Assembly: GCF_015163665.1 (NCBI RefSeq)
Contig: NZ_JADEUG010000012.1
Span: forward strand, 1 to 64,000
Reading direction: 5' to 3'
Origin: Xenorhabdus sp. BG5
GTDB lineage: Bacteria; Pseudomonadota; Gammaproteobacteria; Enterobacterales; Enterobacteriaceae
Length of the DNA: 64,000 nucleotides
Under the pieces are notes generated by a model. It searched no databases, was not told the origin of the DNA, and saw only the letters and a list, made by a program, of their open reading frames with translations. Of the stretch, positions 17,682-27,977 are shown piece by piece (position 1 is the first letter of the stretch; every line of letters begins with the position of its first letter). Both the position numbers and the translations under genes were made by a program.

Positions 17682-19079
17682 ATGCCGTATAAACATACGG
17701 CGTCAGCTGTCACTCAGATACAACATGCTTCAGAAGCATGCCTGGCAACAAAAGAAGGACGTAAGGGGTTTGGACGGGCCATTTTTTCCTGTTGGTTAGG
17801 GACAACAATAGAGTATGCCGATTTTGCTCTGTATGGTTTAGCAGCAGGCATTATTTTTGGTGATGTTTTTTTCCCAAATATGACGCCCTCCGTTGCCTTG
17901 TTTGCCAGTTTTGCAACCTATTCAGTAGGATTCATCGCTCGGCCGTTTGGTGCTCTTGTGTTTGGATGGTTAGGGGATCGTAAAGGACGTAAGATCGTCA
18001 TGATGATGACGGTCATTCTGATGGGAATTTCAACCACGCTAATAGGACTTATTCCAAGCTATGCCCATATCGGTATTTGGGCTCCTGCTTGCTTAGTCAT
18101 ATTGCGGTTCATGCAAGGTTTGGGAGCTGGAGCCGCTTTATCCGGTGGTACGGTCATTTTGGGGGAGTTTGCACCACCTGCAAAACGAGGCTTAGTTTCA
18201 TCTGTCGTTGCCCTTGGTTCGAATAGTGGAACGTTATTGGCATCACTGGTTTGGTTGCTGGTATTGACTCTGGATAAAGAAAGTTTACTGGATTGGGGAT
18301 GGCGTATTCCATTTTTGTCGAGTGCTTTGATTGCAATAGTTGCGTTCTATATTCGGCGACATATGAGTGAGACCCCTGTTTTTGAGCGTTATAAGGCAAT
18401 GTTGGCAGAGCAACGTTTACAATCATTAGTCGTAAGTGAACACCAACAAGTTACTGATGAAAAGCGACGTTTTTGGCAACGTACTAAAGCCTTTTGGGTC
18501 ATGGTTGGCTTACGAATTGGCGAGAATGGCCCATCATATCTGGCCCAAGGATTTATCATTGGCTATGTGGCTAATGCACTGATGCTGGATAAATTTATTC
18601 CTACGAGCGCGGTGTTCATCTCATCCATTTTGGGTTTCTTGATTATTCCAATTTCAGGTTATCTATCTGATTGTTTCGGACGCCGTATCACTTACCGCTG
18701 CTTTTGCCTGTTACTCGTACTTTACGCATTTCCTGCTTTTATCTTATTGGAGAGCCGTGAACCTATGATTGTCATTCCAACAATTGTAATAGGAATGGGA
18801 TTGGCCTCTTTAGGGATATTTGGCGCTCAGGCTGCATGGGGAGTGGAACTCTTTGGGGTAGCGAATCGTTATACCAAAATGGCTGTGGCAAAAGAGTTGG
18901 GTGCAATGCTTTCAGGGGGAACTGCTCCATTGATTGCATCGGCATTTTTGTCTTTTACCGGGCATTGGTGGCCAATTGCCTGTTATTTTTCATTGATGGC
19001 AGGTATTGGATTTATCACAACATTTTTCGCGCCAGAAACGCGAGGTAGGGATCTTAATTTACTTGAAGATGCCATTTAA
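17682..19079 (+). CDS. MHS-family MFS metabolite:proton symporter
   Basis: A 465-residue inner-membrane transporter with about 12 hydrophobic segments, of the metabolite:H+ symporter branch of the major facilitator superfamily (relatives: ProP, ShiA, citrate and alpha-ketoglutarate permeases). Markers are TTIEYADFALYG in the first helix, the loop 2-3 motif GWLGDRKGRKIV, RFMQGLGAGAALSGG, and GYLSDCFGRRITYR in the second half. The substrate cannot be read from sequence. A LacI-type regulator gene follows on the same strand, suggesting sugar- or organic-acid-inducible uptake. It lies in an accessory stretch after a palindromic repeat, outside the E. coli yigL context. Confidence 0.9.
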   Translation: MPYKHTASAVTQIQHASEACLATKEGRKGFGRAIFSCWLGTTIEYADFALYGLAAGIIFGDVFFPNMTPSVALFASFATYSVGFIARPFGALVFGWLGDRKGRKIVMMMTVILMGISTTLIGLIPSYAHIGIWAPACLVILRFMQGLGAGAALSGGTVILGEFAPPAKRGLVSSVVALGSNSGTLLASLVWLLVLTLDKESLLDWGWRIPFLSSALIAIVAFYIRRHMSETPVFERYKAMLAEQRLQSLVVSEHQQVTDEKRRFWQRTKAFWVMVGLRIGENGPSYLAQGFIIGYVANALMLDKFIPTSAVFISSILGFLIIPISGYLSDCFGRRITYRCFCLLLVLYAFPAFILLESREPMIVIPTIVIGMGLASLGIFGAQAAWGVELFGVANRYTKMAVAKELGAMLSGGTAPLIASAFLSFTGHWWPIACYFSLMAGIGFITTFFAPETRGRDLNLLEDAI

Positions 19080-19138
19080 GAGCTTGTCTGTTCTGGTTAT
19101 TAGCCTTATATCTTTAAACAGTGGAATACACGAATATC

Positions 19139-20149
19139 ATGAATTCACATCTGAAAAGAGTGACACGTAGTGATGTGGCAAGAGAAGCTGGAACCTCGGT
19201 GGCCGTTGTCAGTTATGTGATTAATGGTGGTCCAAGGCCTGTTGCAGAAGCTACTCGCCAACGTGTATTGAATGCTATCCAAAAAACAGGGTATCGGCCC
19301 AATAATATTGCGAAGGCTTTAGTTTCTGGCACGACTCACTCTTATGGGCTTATCTTGCCAAACATCGCTAATCCTTTTCTTTCTTCTGTTGCTCATGCTT
19401 TGCAGCAGGAGGCTTTCAAACATGGGCAAGTATTGTTACCTGGGGATTCGGGGGATAATCGTAGCCGTGAAAGAGAGCTATTGAATAATTTATTAAACCG
19501 TCAGATTGATGGTCTGTTGTATACCAGCGTTGATCGACATCCTTATATTGACCTTATTCAGGCCAGTGGTACGCCTTGTGTTATGTTGGATTGGGTTAAT
19601 GCAGGTGCAAATGTCAGTGCAATTCGTGTCAATGAGAGGATTGCAGCATTCAAAGTGACCCAACATTTGATCCAGCATAGTTATCGTGATATCGCCATTA
19701 TTTGTGGCCCTCTTGATATGTTAAATACCCAGGATCGGCTATCAGGGTGGAGTGATGCTTTAAAACAGGCAAATTTGGTGGTACGTGATGAGTGGATTTT
19801 TCCTACGGAATATACTCGTCAGGGCGGTTATGAAGCGACCTTGCAAATGTTAAAAGGAAAACATCCTCGAGCGTTGTTTGCAACTAATGAATTACAGGCT
19901 TTTGGTTGTTTACGTGCGTTGGCTGAAAATGGGTTAGCCGTTCCCGATGATATTGCATTAGTTTGTTTTAATGCTACCTTGCAATCACAATTTAATGTGC
20001 CTTCTTTAACGGCGGTGCGTCAACCTATCGACAAAATGGCCAAAACAGCTATTGAAATATTAAGAACATGGAATGGAACCGCTCAGGAGCGTGAGTTTGA
20101 ATTCGAATTACAAATTGGTGAATCTTGTGGGTGTAAGCTTAGTTTATAG
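19139..20149 (+). CDS. LacI/GalR-family transcriptional regulator
   Basis: A 336-residue regulator. The N-terminal HTH and hinge (TRSDVAREAGTSVAVVSYVINGG, with RPNNIAKALVSG after) are typical of LacI/GalR. The rest is a periplasmic-binding-protein-like effector domain (SYGLILPNIANPFLSSVAHAL ... GLAVPDDIALVCF). ATG at 19139 is preferred over the GTG at 19121 because it gives the usual short N-terminus; neither has a strong ribosome site. It lies 59 nt after the MHS transporter and most likely controls it. The effector is unknown. Confidence 0.9.
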   Translation: MNSHLKRVTRSDVAREAGTSVAVVSYVINGGPRPVAEATRQRVLNAIQKTGYRPNNIAKALVSGTTHSYGLILPNIANPFLSSVAHALQQEAFKHGQVLLPGDSGDNRSRERELLNNLLNRQIDGLLYTSVDRHPYIDLIQASGTPCVMLDWVNAGANVSAIRVNERIAAFKVTQHLIQHSYRDIAIICGPLDMLNTQDRLSGWSDALKQANLVVRDEWIFPTEYTRQGGYEATLQMLKGKHPRALFATNELQAFGCLRALAENGLAVPDDIALVCFNATLQSQFNVPSLTAVRQPIDKMAKTAIEILRTWNGTAQEREFEFELQIGESCGCKLSL

Positions 20150-20407
20150 TAAAATAATGTGTCTTATTTTTCTGATAAATTTATGCGTAACTTTGATATG
20201 AGTTAAAGATATTTATATAGTTCCTGTTTCTAATTTTACTTTTGTAAGGTTTTTTTAAATCACTATCTAATAATAGTATAAATAAGGAAATATTTATCAA
20301 CTAGTAATGAACTATGGACATTAAAAGATAATTAAGTATAAAATTTATCATCCTTTATAGTTTGTCTGCTTTTCTTTTATATAATTTGATTTAGATGAAG
20401 TGATATT

Positions 20408-20761
20408 ATGAATTGGTATCTAAGTGTTTTGAAAAATTATGCTGGATTCTCTGGCCGTGCCCGCCGTAAAGAATATTGGATGTTCTCTTTATTTAACATG
20501 ATTGTATTCCTGGCCCTTATAGCATTGGCTTCAGCAATTAATGATATTACTGGTTTGGCATTGTTGGCGATTTATATCATTGTTACTTTTATTCCAAGTC
20601 TTGCTGTAACAGTACGCCGACTGCACGATATTAACTGTTCTGGATGGTGGTTTTTATTAGCTTTCGTTCCCGTAGCCAGCATTATTTTATTCGTATTTAC
20701 TCTGTTGGAAGGTACTCAGGGTGATAATGAGTACGGTGCTGATCCAAGAAGAAAGTATTAA
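20408..20761 (+). CDS. DUF805 inner-membrane protein
   Basis: A 117-residue small membrane protein of the DUF805 family (E. coli YhaH/YhaI type). It begins with the family signature NWYLSVLKNYAGFSGRARRKEYWMF and has three or four hydrophobic segments (about 25-45, 48-70, 85-105) plus VRRLHDINCSGWW, the usual conserved loop. Function of the family is not established. It is a single gene in an accessory stretch with a palindromic repeat just downstream. The 258-nt AT-rich spacer before it shows no other gene. Confidence 0.9.
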   Translation: MNWYLSVLKNYAGFSGRARRKEYWMFSLFNMIVFLALIALASAINDITGLALLAIYIIVTFIPSLAVTVRRLHDINCSGWWFLLAFVPVASIILFVFTLLEGTQGDNEYGADPRRKY

Positions 20762-20816
20762 TATCTAAAAATATTTAATTTATTATACATAAATCAATGG
20801 ATTGTTGTGTTTCTAG

Positions 20817-20924
20817 TATATGCGCATTAAACTTCAAATTGCAATTTACAACACTATATGAAACCTGATATCTTCCCGCTTCGCGGGGAGATATCACACG
20901 CCTCTTAAAGTTAGATTGGTATAT
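20817..20924 (+). repeat. Palindromic MITE-like repeat, copy 2
   Basis: Second copy of the element seen at 17228: left arm beginning TATATGCGCATTAAACTTC, central hairpin around CTTCCCGCTTCGCGGGGAG, right arm ending TTAGATTGGTATA. It is closer to copies 3 and 4 than to copy 1 in the inner part. It fills about a third of the spacer after the DUF805 gene. Confidence 0.8.
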
Positions 20925-21080
20925 AATTCACTACATTAATTATATGGATTTGAATCAATACTCCTTTTATGCCTTTTTAACTTAAATAAAATGATTGTTA
21001 TGAAAAATAATCCCTTCCTTTGCTTAAAGTAATCATTTTTAATATAGTCCCTTGAGATATTAATATAAGGAGTATTATTT

Positions 21081-21203
21081 ATGAGTAAATTACGTCTTGC
21101 TTACTACAACTTATCTCCAGAGTTACTTCAAGGTTTTCGTGCTGTAAAAGAAGGTCTGGAAAATAGTCAGTTAGGTTTGCAATTGGTTGAATTGATCTAT
21201 TAA
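21081..21203 (+). pseudogene. Truncated AhpD-like (carboxymuconolactone decarboxylase family) gene
   Basis: A 40-codon open frame with a good ribosome site (AAGGAG 21066-21071 region, about 9 nt before ATG). The encoded start MSKLRLAYYNLSPELLQGF and end LGLQLVELIY match the N-terminal region of AhpD/CMD-family peroxidase-like proteins. In those, the next residues carry the active-site Cys pair (about LRVSQINGCxxC), which is absent here: a stop follows LIY immediately, and no frame continues the homology. It is therefore either a decayed remnant or a new mini-protein, and is too short to be an enzyme. Confidence 0.6.
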
Positions 21204-21225
21204 GGAAATTTTTCTTCTGGAAGTT

Positions 21226-21246
21226 GGGAGCACGCTCCCTCCTTTT
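21226..21246 (+). terminator. Hairpin after the AhpD-like fragment
   Basis: GGGAGC-AC-GCTCCC (21226-21239) followed by TCCTTTT. It is a plausible Rho-independent terminator for the short upstream frame. Confidence 0.5.
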
Positions 21247-21313
21247 AAAAGAAAATCTTATCCAAATCAAAAGTCATAGATATTAGGCATAACGAACTGA
21301 CATATCCTTGGCT

Positions 21314-22519
21314 TTATTTAATTCTCTTGCACATTAACCAATAAATTATTAATCCCCCCGATACCACAAAAGCCATTAGTAATGGCGTTTGCTTGGCAAG
21401 GCTGGATTCCAGTATCGTACCAAAACAGAGATACCCAACAGGCACAGCAAGAAATCGTGTGGAGGAGAATAGCGTCATTATTCTGCCAAATAGATTTTCG
21501 GGTACTTGACGTTGAATCAGAGTCATTTCAACGGGAGCAGAAAATCCGATGCAAATACCAATAGCGAAAAGCTGAATGAAAAAAGCATATTGTCCGTTAA
21601 ATAGCTCCAAAGATATTAGGCATAGGACAAATAGACTGTAGCTGGTAATGATAATACGGTTGCTGGGAAAATATTTGCCATAAACACCATAGAGTAGTGA
21701 AGAGAGTGTTGTTCCTATGCCAAAGCTGGTCATTGAGACACCGAGGCTTAATACAGAATTAAATTCTTGTTTATTCACATAGGGTAAATAGATGATCAGA
21801 AACGGTGTAATCACAAAATTTACTATTGCACTAATGAGTAGTACGGCGAGAAGTTCTTTCTCAGATGTCATGTATCTGAATGCTTCAAGGAAATAATGGT
21901 GTGGTTGTGAGGGAATTTCAGTCACTTCGTTGATATTGGCGACAAAATGTTTTTTCAGAATAATCAGTCCTAATGCAGTGATCAAAAAACTTACCGCATC
22001 GAAATACAGGGCATTGAGTGTACCGAGCGTGGCAATGATCAATGAACCAACGCTGGGACCGATCAGATCACAAATATTCTCAACCGTACTGTTGATACCA
22101 TTGATCAATTCATGTTCGCTTTTATTCTGCTTGATCTCTTTTGCCAGCATGACGTCTTTCGCTAAACGTCCAGGGGAATCCAAAATGGTGGAGAATATCA
22201 GTAAGACCGCCAACAGGTAAAAATTCAGGACGTCCATAGTGTAAAACAGAGGAATTAACAACACACTGAAAAAATTGACTAAATCAGATAATAAGGAAAT
22301 GCGATATGCTCCATATTTATCCACTAATTGAGCACTAAAGAAAATGGAAAAGAGCAGGGGAAGGATTTTTGCAGACATTATGGCAGCAACTAATAGTGGG
22401 CTGCCCGATATTTCCAAAATCAACCATGGGATAGCAATTTCAGTAATGGCATTTCCTAGAATAGAAACGCCATTGAATGCCAGTAATCCGCTAAGTTGAA
22501 AAGGTATGCGTTTGGTCAT
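21314..22519 (-). CDS. MFS exporter (EntS/MefA-like MFS_3 group)
   Basis: A 401-residue major facilitator with about 12 hydrophobic segments. The pattern (FQLSGLLAFNGVSILGNAITEIAIPWLILEISGSP, SAQLVDKYGAYRIS, LDSPGRLAKDVMLAKEI) is that of the EntS/macrolide-efflux group, which exports siderophores or drugs. Its ATG is 14 nt after the mscM stop on the same strand, so it is probably read from the psd-mscM transcript, although no such gene sits there in E. coli. No obvious ribosome site is seen. The substrate is unknown. Confidence 0.85.
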   Translation of the reverse strand: MTKRIPFQLSGLLAFNGVSILGNAITEIAIPWLILEISGSPLLVAAIMSAKILPLLFSIFFSAQLVDKYGAYRISLLSDLVNFFSVLLIPLFYTMDVLNFYLLAVLLIFSTILDSPGRLAKDVMLAKEIKQNKSEHELINGINSTVENICDLIGPSVGSLIIATLGTLNALYFDAVSFLITALGLIILKKHFVANINEVTEIPSQPHHYFLEAFRYMTSEKELLAVLLISAIVNFVITPFLIIYLPYVNKQEFNSVLSLGVSMTSFGIGTTLSSLLYGVYGKYFPSNRIIITSYSLFVLCLISLELFNGQYAFFIQLFAIGICIGFSAPVEMTLIQRQVPENLFGRIMTLFSSTRFLAVPVGYLCFGTILESSLAKQTPLLMAFVVSGGLIIYWLMCKRIK

Positions 22520-22533
22520 GTGGTTATATAAGC

Positions 22534-25500
22534 TTACAGTTCTCCCGGCCTGCGTGGGGGATTACGGCCCGTGAAGTTAGTTGTAGCACTGCGGATCTCT
22601 TGTCCAAAAATATCAACCCGTGCCTGAAATGGTGGGAATGGCAAGGTGATATCATGTTTGCGGAATTCCTGCAAAATATGTTGATGTACTTCATGACGGG
22701 CAGGCATACGATGCCCCATCTCTGCGGCATAGGCACGTAGTTCATAAATCTGAATGCCTTGTTGCAAATCCACTAAATATACTTCCGGCATTGGGTTATC
22801 GAGAATAAAGGGGGAGCTTTTGGCCGCAGACATTAATATGTCGGTGGCGTTTGCGGAGTCAACATCAGTCGGCACAGGGATTGTCAGGACGATACGCGTG
22901 ATCGTGTCAGACAGTGACCAGTTGATGAATTGCTCTGTAATAAAGGCCTTGTTGGGAACAATAATCTCTTTTTTGTCCCAGTCAGACAGGGTTGTTGCCC
23001 GTGTATTGATCTTCGTGATGCTGCCTGTCAGGCCACGGATAGTCACGGTATCACCAATGCGGATCGGTTTTTCAAATAAGATGATCAGACCAGAAATAAT
23101 ATTGGTGAAAATTTCCTGTAAGCCAAAACCAAGCCCAACCCCCATTGCAGCAATTAGCCATTGTATTTTTGACCATTCAATACCTACCAGAGAAAAACCC
23201 ACCAAACCACCAATGAGGGTAATGCTATATTTGGTCAATGTCGTAATGGCATAGCCTGTTCCCGGTGTCAGCACTAAGTGCTGTAACAGGGCGAGTTCCA
23301 GCAGGGCTGGTAAGTTACGGACGAGTTGCGTAGTAATGACAATAACTAAGATTGCAATTAATACGGAACCCAGAGTAATTGGCTGAACGCTATCAACACC
23401 ATTGATGGTTGTACTCACGTCCCAGAGTCGAATATTTTCAAGGAAAGAGAAGGCTGAATGTAGCTCAGACCACAATAGGATAAGTGAAACTAGCGCTATC
23501 ATTGTCAGGATCGAGCGTACTAACCCTAACGATTGGGCGCTGATGGCATCCAAATCAATGACTGGCTCTTCAATCTCGATTGATCCCTCTATACTGCTAT
23601 TAATATTGCCCGAATCTTCCTCACTTTTGGCGCGCTGGGCCAATATTTCTGCACGGCGTTGTTTTGCCCGCTCAAAAGCTATTTTACGGCGCTGGATCAG
23701 CATCCATCGACGTACAATGTGGTAAATGACCAGCAGGAAGAACCAGATGGCGACAGAGGTTTCCAGACGGCCTAATAGCGCCTGTGAGGTTTGCAGATAA
23801 CCCAAGATCGAAGCGAGTGCCGCTAAGATTGGGGCTGAGAGCAGTATCCACCATAGGACAGAACTAACAATATTCTCGCCTGAACCATGTTTGTCCATAT
23901 AGAGTGGAATGCCGGCGCGTTTTAAGCTGCTGGTGACCAAACTCAGCGAGATACAGAGCATGATGAAACATAGCCTGCCGAGGGTTGCGATAAAATCCTG
24001 GTCTTTGTAATGATTAAAAGTGATCAATGCCATCATCAGAGGCACGATCAGAAAAATGGAAAGACGATAGAAACGCATCGCTCGCTTGATGCGTTCTTCC
24101 GGCCAGCGAAAATGGGCGATAAATAAACCATTGGGATGGGCAAAGGCCGCACTGAGCATAAAGATCCACAGAACGGGGGTGGTTTCACGTACACCATTAC
24201 CTATTGCGGTAGCCATTGGATACTGCCATGCGTTTTGTAACCCATACCCAATGGCTGACCAAAGCATTGGTAACGGTAATGCCGCGACAACAGACCAAAA
24301 AACGGTGCGCATAGTCAGAGAGAAATGATCTTGTGTCACTTTCCCGATGCGATTGCTCGAACGCTCAAGAAAAGCATGATACTGGCGGTGTGAACTAACA
24401 CTAAAAATAACCAGTAATAAAGTACCCAGCAAATAGAGCAGAGTATCTTGTTTGGTTAACATGCTGTGGATAGCGGCACCCAACTGAGAGAACGTGTCCA
24501 GAGATAACAGACGCGTCAGATTTTGCACCACCTTTAATGGATAATTGAGCGATATAGGATTGACATCGGCTACCCAGAACAGATAGCGGTGGGTAGCATC
24601 CTGAACTTCTTTCAGGGCATCATTTAATTTGTTGGTGATGACCTTGAATTGTGTCTGTTCCAGTATCTCATTGTCATATCCTGATAGCAGGGAATTTAAT
24701 AGCTCTTTCCTGGTGCGGATAAGTGACTCATAGACCTTTTTTTGCTCTGGCGTCAGAGTGTGATATGAGGGCAATGTTTGCTCAAGAGGCTGTTGCAGCT
24801 GCTCCAGCATTTCCTCATATTTCAGTCTTTCGACCCGCAATTCGACAATATCCCTGTCAATTTGCTGGGATTTTGACATATCGGGAATATGGGTGACTCT
24901 CGCCCTCAAGGTTTCGCCAAGTGCAGTGGAATCGTTTAGCCATTGTGCTTGTTCACGGATAGTATTAAGTGTTTGGAGAACAAAAAGAATTTCGCTATTG
25001 GCCTTGCGCTGTTTTGAACCAATGGCTTCCATTCTCTGGGCTTGTTGATTGAGCATTTGCGACAATTGGCGGTTTTGCTGGAGTTCATCCTGCAAAAACG
25101 TTGGCAGTTTTTCTCCACTCTGCTCCGCCAGCATTTCTGTATACTCCAGTGCAGATTCCGTTTTCTGCTGGCGTTGGGTATTTAACTGGCTGCGTAATTG
25201 CTGGAGTTTAAAATCCAGTCGTTGATAGCGTTTTTTGTATAATTCTGCGCGTATGCGCGCAATCTCCTGACGATTATTGACAGAAAGTTGAGCCATCTCC
25301 AGTTCATCAACCATAGCCTTACGAGCATTGACTTCTGCTTGTGCCAGCGCTAATTGCGCTTTGGACAGTGGGGTGGAAGGTGAATCCAGAGACTGGAACC
25401 GAGAAGTTGCCTCAGCCAGCAAACGCTTTGCTTCAGCCTGTTGTTGAGGCAATTGACTCATGGAATCACTGATTTCTCGGAGCTTATCCTGTTCGTGCTG

Positions 25501-25878
25501 TAATTGGCGTCCTTGTTCCTGTAATTCGTTATTTGTCTGGATAATTTGTTGTTCTAAATTACTGATAGGCTGATTGGCCGGAATGGGAGTAGCGGCATTG
25601 TTTTCAGCAAGAATTTTTTGGCGTAGTTCTTTGATGATTTTAGGAAATTCATCAATGGCTTGTCGATATTTCTGGGTACGCTCATTGGCGGATTTTGTAT
25701 CATTAACCCAATTTATTGCCCCTTGAAGTGCATGTGTGATTTCAGAATCTTGTGAGCGTTTGCTGCCCCCAACTTGCTTCAGCTCTTGTTTGAGTTGGGT
25801 TTCATCCAACTGAGGCACAGAAGCAAAAGCCGGGCTCGCAATTAAGAGGCTGAGAAGTAAACTGATAATCAGGCGCAC
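22534..25878 (-). CDS. mscM: Miniconductance mechanosensitive channel MscM (YjeP)
   Basis: A 1114-residue MscS-superfamily channel, near the E. coli MscM length (1107). A signal peptide ends around IASPAFA. A long Gln-rich coiled-coil periplasmic domain follows to about residue 470, then multiple membrane helices and, near the C-terminus, the MscS pore and beta-domain (LGFGLQEIFTNIISGLIILFE; GDTVTIRGLTGSI; DWDKKEIIVPNK). It opens under membrane tension and releases solutes during osmotic downshock. The start is GTG at 25878 with GGAG upstream. It follows psd (40-nt gap), as in E. coli where psd and mscM form one operon. Confidence 0.95.
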   Translation of the reverse strand: MRLIISLLLSLLIASPAFASVPQLDETQLKQELKQVGGSKRSQDSEITHALQGAINWVNDTKSANERTQKYRQAIDEFPKIIKELRQKILAENNAATPIPANQPISNLEQQIIQTNNELQEQGRQLQHEQDKLREISDSMSQLPQQQAEAKRLLAEATSRFQSLDSPSTPLSKAQLALAQAEVNARKAMVDELEMAQLSVNNRQEIARIRAELYKKRYQRLDFKLQQLRSQLNTQRQQKTESALEYTEMLAEQSGEKLPTFLQDELQQNRQLSQMLNQQAQRMEAIGSKQRKANSEILFVLQTLNTIREQAQWLNDSTALGETLRARVTHIPDMSKSQQIDRDIVELRVERLKYEEMLEQLQQPLEQTLPSYHTLTPEQKKVYESLIRTRKELLNSLLSGYDNEILEQTQFKVITNKLNDALKEVQDATHRYLFWVADVNPISLNYPLKVVQNLTRLLSLDTFSQLGAAIHSMLTKQDTLLYLLGTLLLVIFSVSSHRQYHAFLERSSNRIGKVTQDHFSLTMRTVFWSVVAALPLPMLWSAIGYGLQNAWQYPMATAIGNGVRETTPVLWIFMLSAAFAHPNGLFIAHFRWPEERIKRAMRFYRLSIFLIVPLMMALITFNHYKDQDFIATLGRLCFIMLCISLSLVTSSLKRAGIPLYMDKHGSGENIVSSVLWWILLSAPILAALASILGYLQTSQALLGRLETSVAIWFFLLVIYHIVRRWMLIQRRKIAFERAKQRRAEILAQRAKSEEDSGNINSSIEGSIEIEEPVIDLDAISAQSLGLVRSILTMIALVSLILLWSELHSAFSFLENIRLWDVSTTINGVDSVQPITLGSVLIAILVIVITTQLVRNLPALLELALLQHLVLTPGTGYAITTLTKYSITLIGGLVGFSLVGIEWSKIQWLIAAMGVGLGFGLQEIFTNIISGLIILFEKPIRIGDTVTIRGLTGSITKINTRATTLSDWDKKEIIVPNKAFITEQFINWSLSDTITRIVLTIPVPTDVDSANATDILMSAAKSSPFILDNPMPEVYLVDLQQGIQIYELRAYAAEMGHRMPARHEVHQHILQEFRKHDITLPFPPFQARVDIFGQEIRSATTNFTGRNPPRRPGEL

Positions 25879-25918
25879 AATAAGGGGCTCCTTGGTTATA
25901 AATTAGTTGATGAGATCT

Positions 25919-26824
25919 TTAATTCTTTGATTCATCGTTATTTACTGTGGATTCTTCTAATGTGACAGTCTGTGCCATCATGTCTCCCATACGGGTTTGT
26001 GAACCACTGTATAAGTTGTTGGCAAAATTAATCTGATTAGCCGCAAACAAGTTGATCACGGTTGAACCCAGCTTGAATCGCCCCATTTCCTCTCCTTTTT
26101 TGAGGGATATGACGCCTTCTTGACCTTCTGTAGGGTAGGTCCAACGCTTGATGATGCCTTCACGCGGAGGTGTGACACAGCCACTCCAGACAGTTTCAAT
26201 ACTGCCAACAATGGTCGCACCAACCAGAATTTGCCCCATGGGGCCAAACTCTGTCTCAAATACACAGATAACGCGTTCATTACGCGCAAATAAGTTTGGC
26301 ACATTGGCTGCCGTCAATGGGTTTACTGAGAACAGATCACCAGGGACATAGATCATCTCTTTGAGCACGCCATCACATGGCATGTGGACACGGTGATAAT
26401 CTCTTGGCGATAAGTAAGTCGTGATAAATTGACCATTACGGAACTGTTCGGCCAGTTGATACTGTCCTGCCAGCAGTGCTTCTATCGTGTAATAGTGGCC
26501 TTTAGCCTGAATAATCTGATCTTCGCGGATTGCCCCAAGCTGGCTGACGGTGCCGTCTGCTGGCAGAGCCAATTGGTGGTCTTCATTGGCGATAGGGCGA
26601 ATGCCATCCTTAAGAGGGCGGACAAAAAATTCATTGAATGTTGAATAAGCAGTGAATGAAGGCGCTTTTGCCTCATTCATATCCACTTTATAGGCCTTGG
26701 CGAAAGCTTTGATGGCAAGCTGTGTCAGCCAGCCCGCTTTTTTATTGGCAAACCAACCTGCCAGTTTTGTAATGCATTGTTTTGGCAGTAAATATTGTAG
26801 ACTGATTTTAAAATTATCCAGCAC
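25919..26824 (-). CDS. psd: Phosphatidylserine decarboxylase proenzyme
   Basis: A 301-residue enzyme that converts phosphatidylserine to phosphatidylethanolamine at the inner membrane. The autocatalytic LGST motif that cleaves to give the pyruvoyl-bearing alpha chain is visible near the C-terminus ([11 protein letters not shown]). Other family markers are [12 protein letters not shown] and [17 protein letters not shown] chose the GTG at 26824 (reading [10 protein letters not shown]) because AAGAGG lies just upstream and this matches the family start; the open frame extends further upstream into rsgA but that part is not Psd-like. It sits between rsgA and mscM as in E. coli. Confidence 0.95.
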   Translation of the reverse strand: MLDNFKISLQYLLPKQCITKLAGWFANKKAGWLTQLAIKAFAKAYKVDMNEAKAPSFTAYSTFNEFFVRPLKDGIRPIANEDHQLALPADGTVSQLGAIREDQIIQAKGHYYTIEALLAGQYQLAEQFRNGQFITTYLSPRDYHRVHMPCDGVLKEMIYVPGDLFSVNPLTAANVPNLFARNERVICVFETEFGPMGQILVGATIVGSIETVWSGCVTPPREGIIKRWTYPTEGQEGVISLKKGEEMGRFKLGSTVINLFAANQINFANNLYSGSQTRMGDMMAQTVTLEESTVNNDESKN

Positions 26825-26918
26825 GTAAACCTCTTGGATCTCTTCTTGGCAAATTGGACAAAAGTTGGCTATTGTACCTGCCATTATTTTTAATGTCAGG
26901 GTATCGTTAATTATTGCC

Positions 26919-27977
26919 TTATTTTTGAGCGGTTGTGAAATTTCGGCGTGGTTTAACCTGTGCCATGCTTTCCAGAATCCGGTGGTAATTTTCGAAACGT
27001 TCCTGAGCAATCGCGCCTTGTTCCAATGCTTTCCTTAGAGCACATCCAGGATCGTCCAGATGTTTGCAATCACGGAACTTACATCCTCCCAGATATTCGC
27101 GGAATTCGATAAAACCTTGTGTAACCTGCTCTGGCGTTAGGTGCCACAATCCAAACTCACGGACACCTGGAGAGTCGATCACATCTCCCCCCAGTGGAAA
27201 ATGGTAAAGGCGTGCTGTGGTCGTAGTATGCTGACCGAGGCCTGAGTTATCTGAGACATTATTAACCAGAATATCTTCTTTCATGTCGGGCAACAGGGAA
27301 TTGAGCAAGCTGGATTTCCCGACACCAGATTGGCCTGCAAAGATACTGATTTTGTTAGCCAACAGTGCGGTCAGTTCAGGGATACCCTCGCCGGTATAGC
27401 TGGAAACTTCCAGTACGCGATAGCCGATATGACGATAGATATCCATGACATCGTTAACCCACTCACGGCTTTCGGCATCCAACAGATCGATTTTATTGAG
27501 TACGATCAGAGGCTCGATATTGAGTGTTTCACATGCGACTAAATAGCGATCGATAATATTCAGTGAGAGTTCAGGCAAAATAGCGGAAACTATCACGATT
27601 TGGTTGATATTTGATGCAATGGGTTTGATGCCATCATAGTAGTCAGGACGAGTAAGAACGGAAGTGCGCTCATGAACCGCTTCTACGATACCATTCACTT
27701 TGACATCAGACTGGAGTTGTAGCGCGGGGCGCCATACAACGCGATCACCCGTGACTAAGGAGTGGATTGTTCTGCGGATATTGCAACGCTGTATAGAAGA
27801 ATCGGCTGCTTCAATATCGGCATGTTGCCCGAATCGGCTGATCACCACCCCTTCTTGTGGCTCACCAAACTGGCTGTCATCCATTTCTGACTGTTGAGCA
27901 TTGGCCTTATTCAGCTTGCGCTGATGATTGGCTTGCACACGGCGTTGTTGCCCTTTAGAGAGTTTATTTTTAGCCAC
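26919..27977 (-). CDS. rsgA: Ribosome small-subunit GTPase RsgA
   Basis: A 352-residue circularly permuted GTPase that acts late in 30S maturation. The N-terminal OB fold is followed by permuted G motifs: NKIDLL (G4), [12 protein letters not shown] (G1) and DSPGVREF (G3). The C-terminal zinc knuckle shows Cys-Cys-His-Cys spacing in [18 protein letters not shown]. The basic N-terminal tail [18 protein letters not shown] is typical. Divergent from orn across about 120 nt, as in E. coli. Confidence 0.96.
   Translation of the reverse strand: MAKNKLSKGQQRRVQANHQRKLNKANAQQSEMDDSQFGEPQEGVVISRFGQHADIEAADSSIQRCNIRRTIHSLVTGDRVVWRPALQLQSDVKVNGIVEAVHERTSVLTRPDYYDGIKPIASNINQIVIVSAILPELSLNIIDRYLVACETLNIEPLIVLNKIDLLDAESREWVNDVMDIYRHIGYRVLEVSSYTGEGIPELTALLANKISIFAGQSGVGKSSLLNSLLPDMKEDILVNNVSDNSGLGQHTTTTARLYHFPLGGDVIDSPGVREFGLWHLTPEQVTQGFIEFREYLGGCKFRDCKHLDDPGCALRKALEQGAIAQERFENYHRILESMAQVKPRRNFTTAQK

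Noticed and set aside
26825..27010. Longer N-terminus for Psd
   Set aside because: The open frame upstream of the GTG at 26824 overlaps rsgA and has a CxxC-containing stretch not found in Psd; the GTG has a ribosome site.
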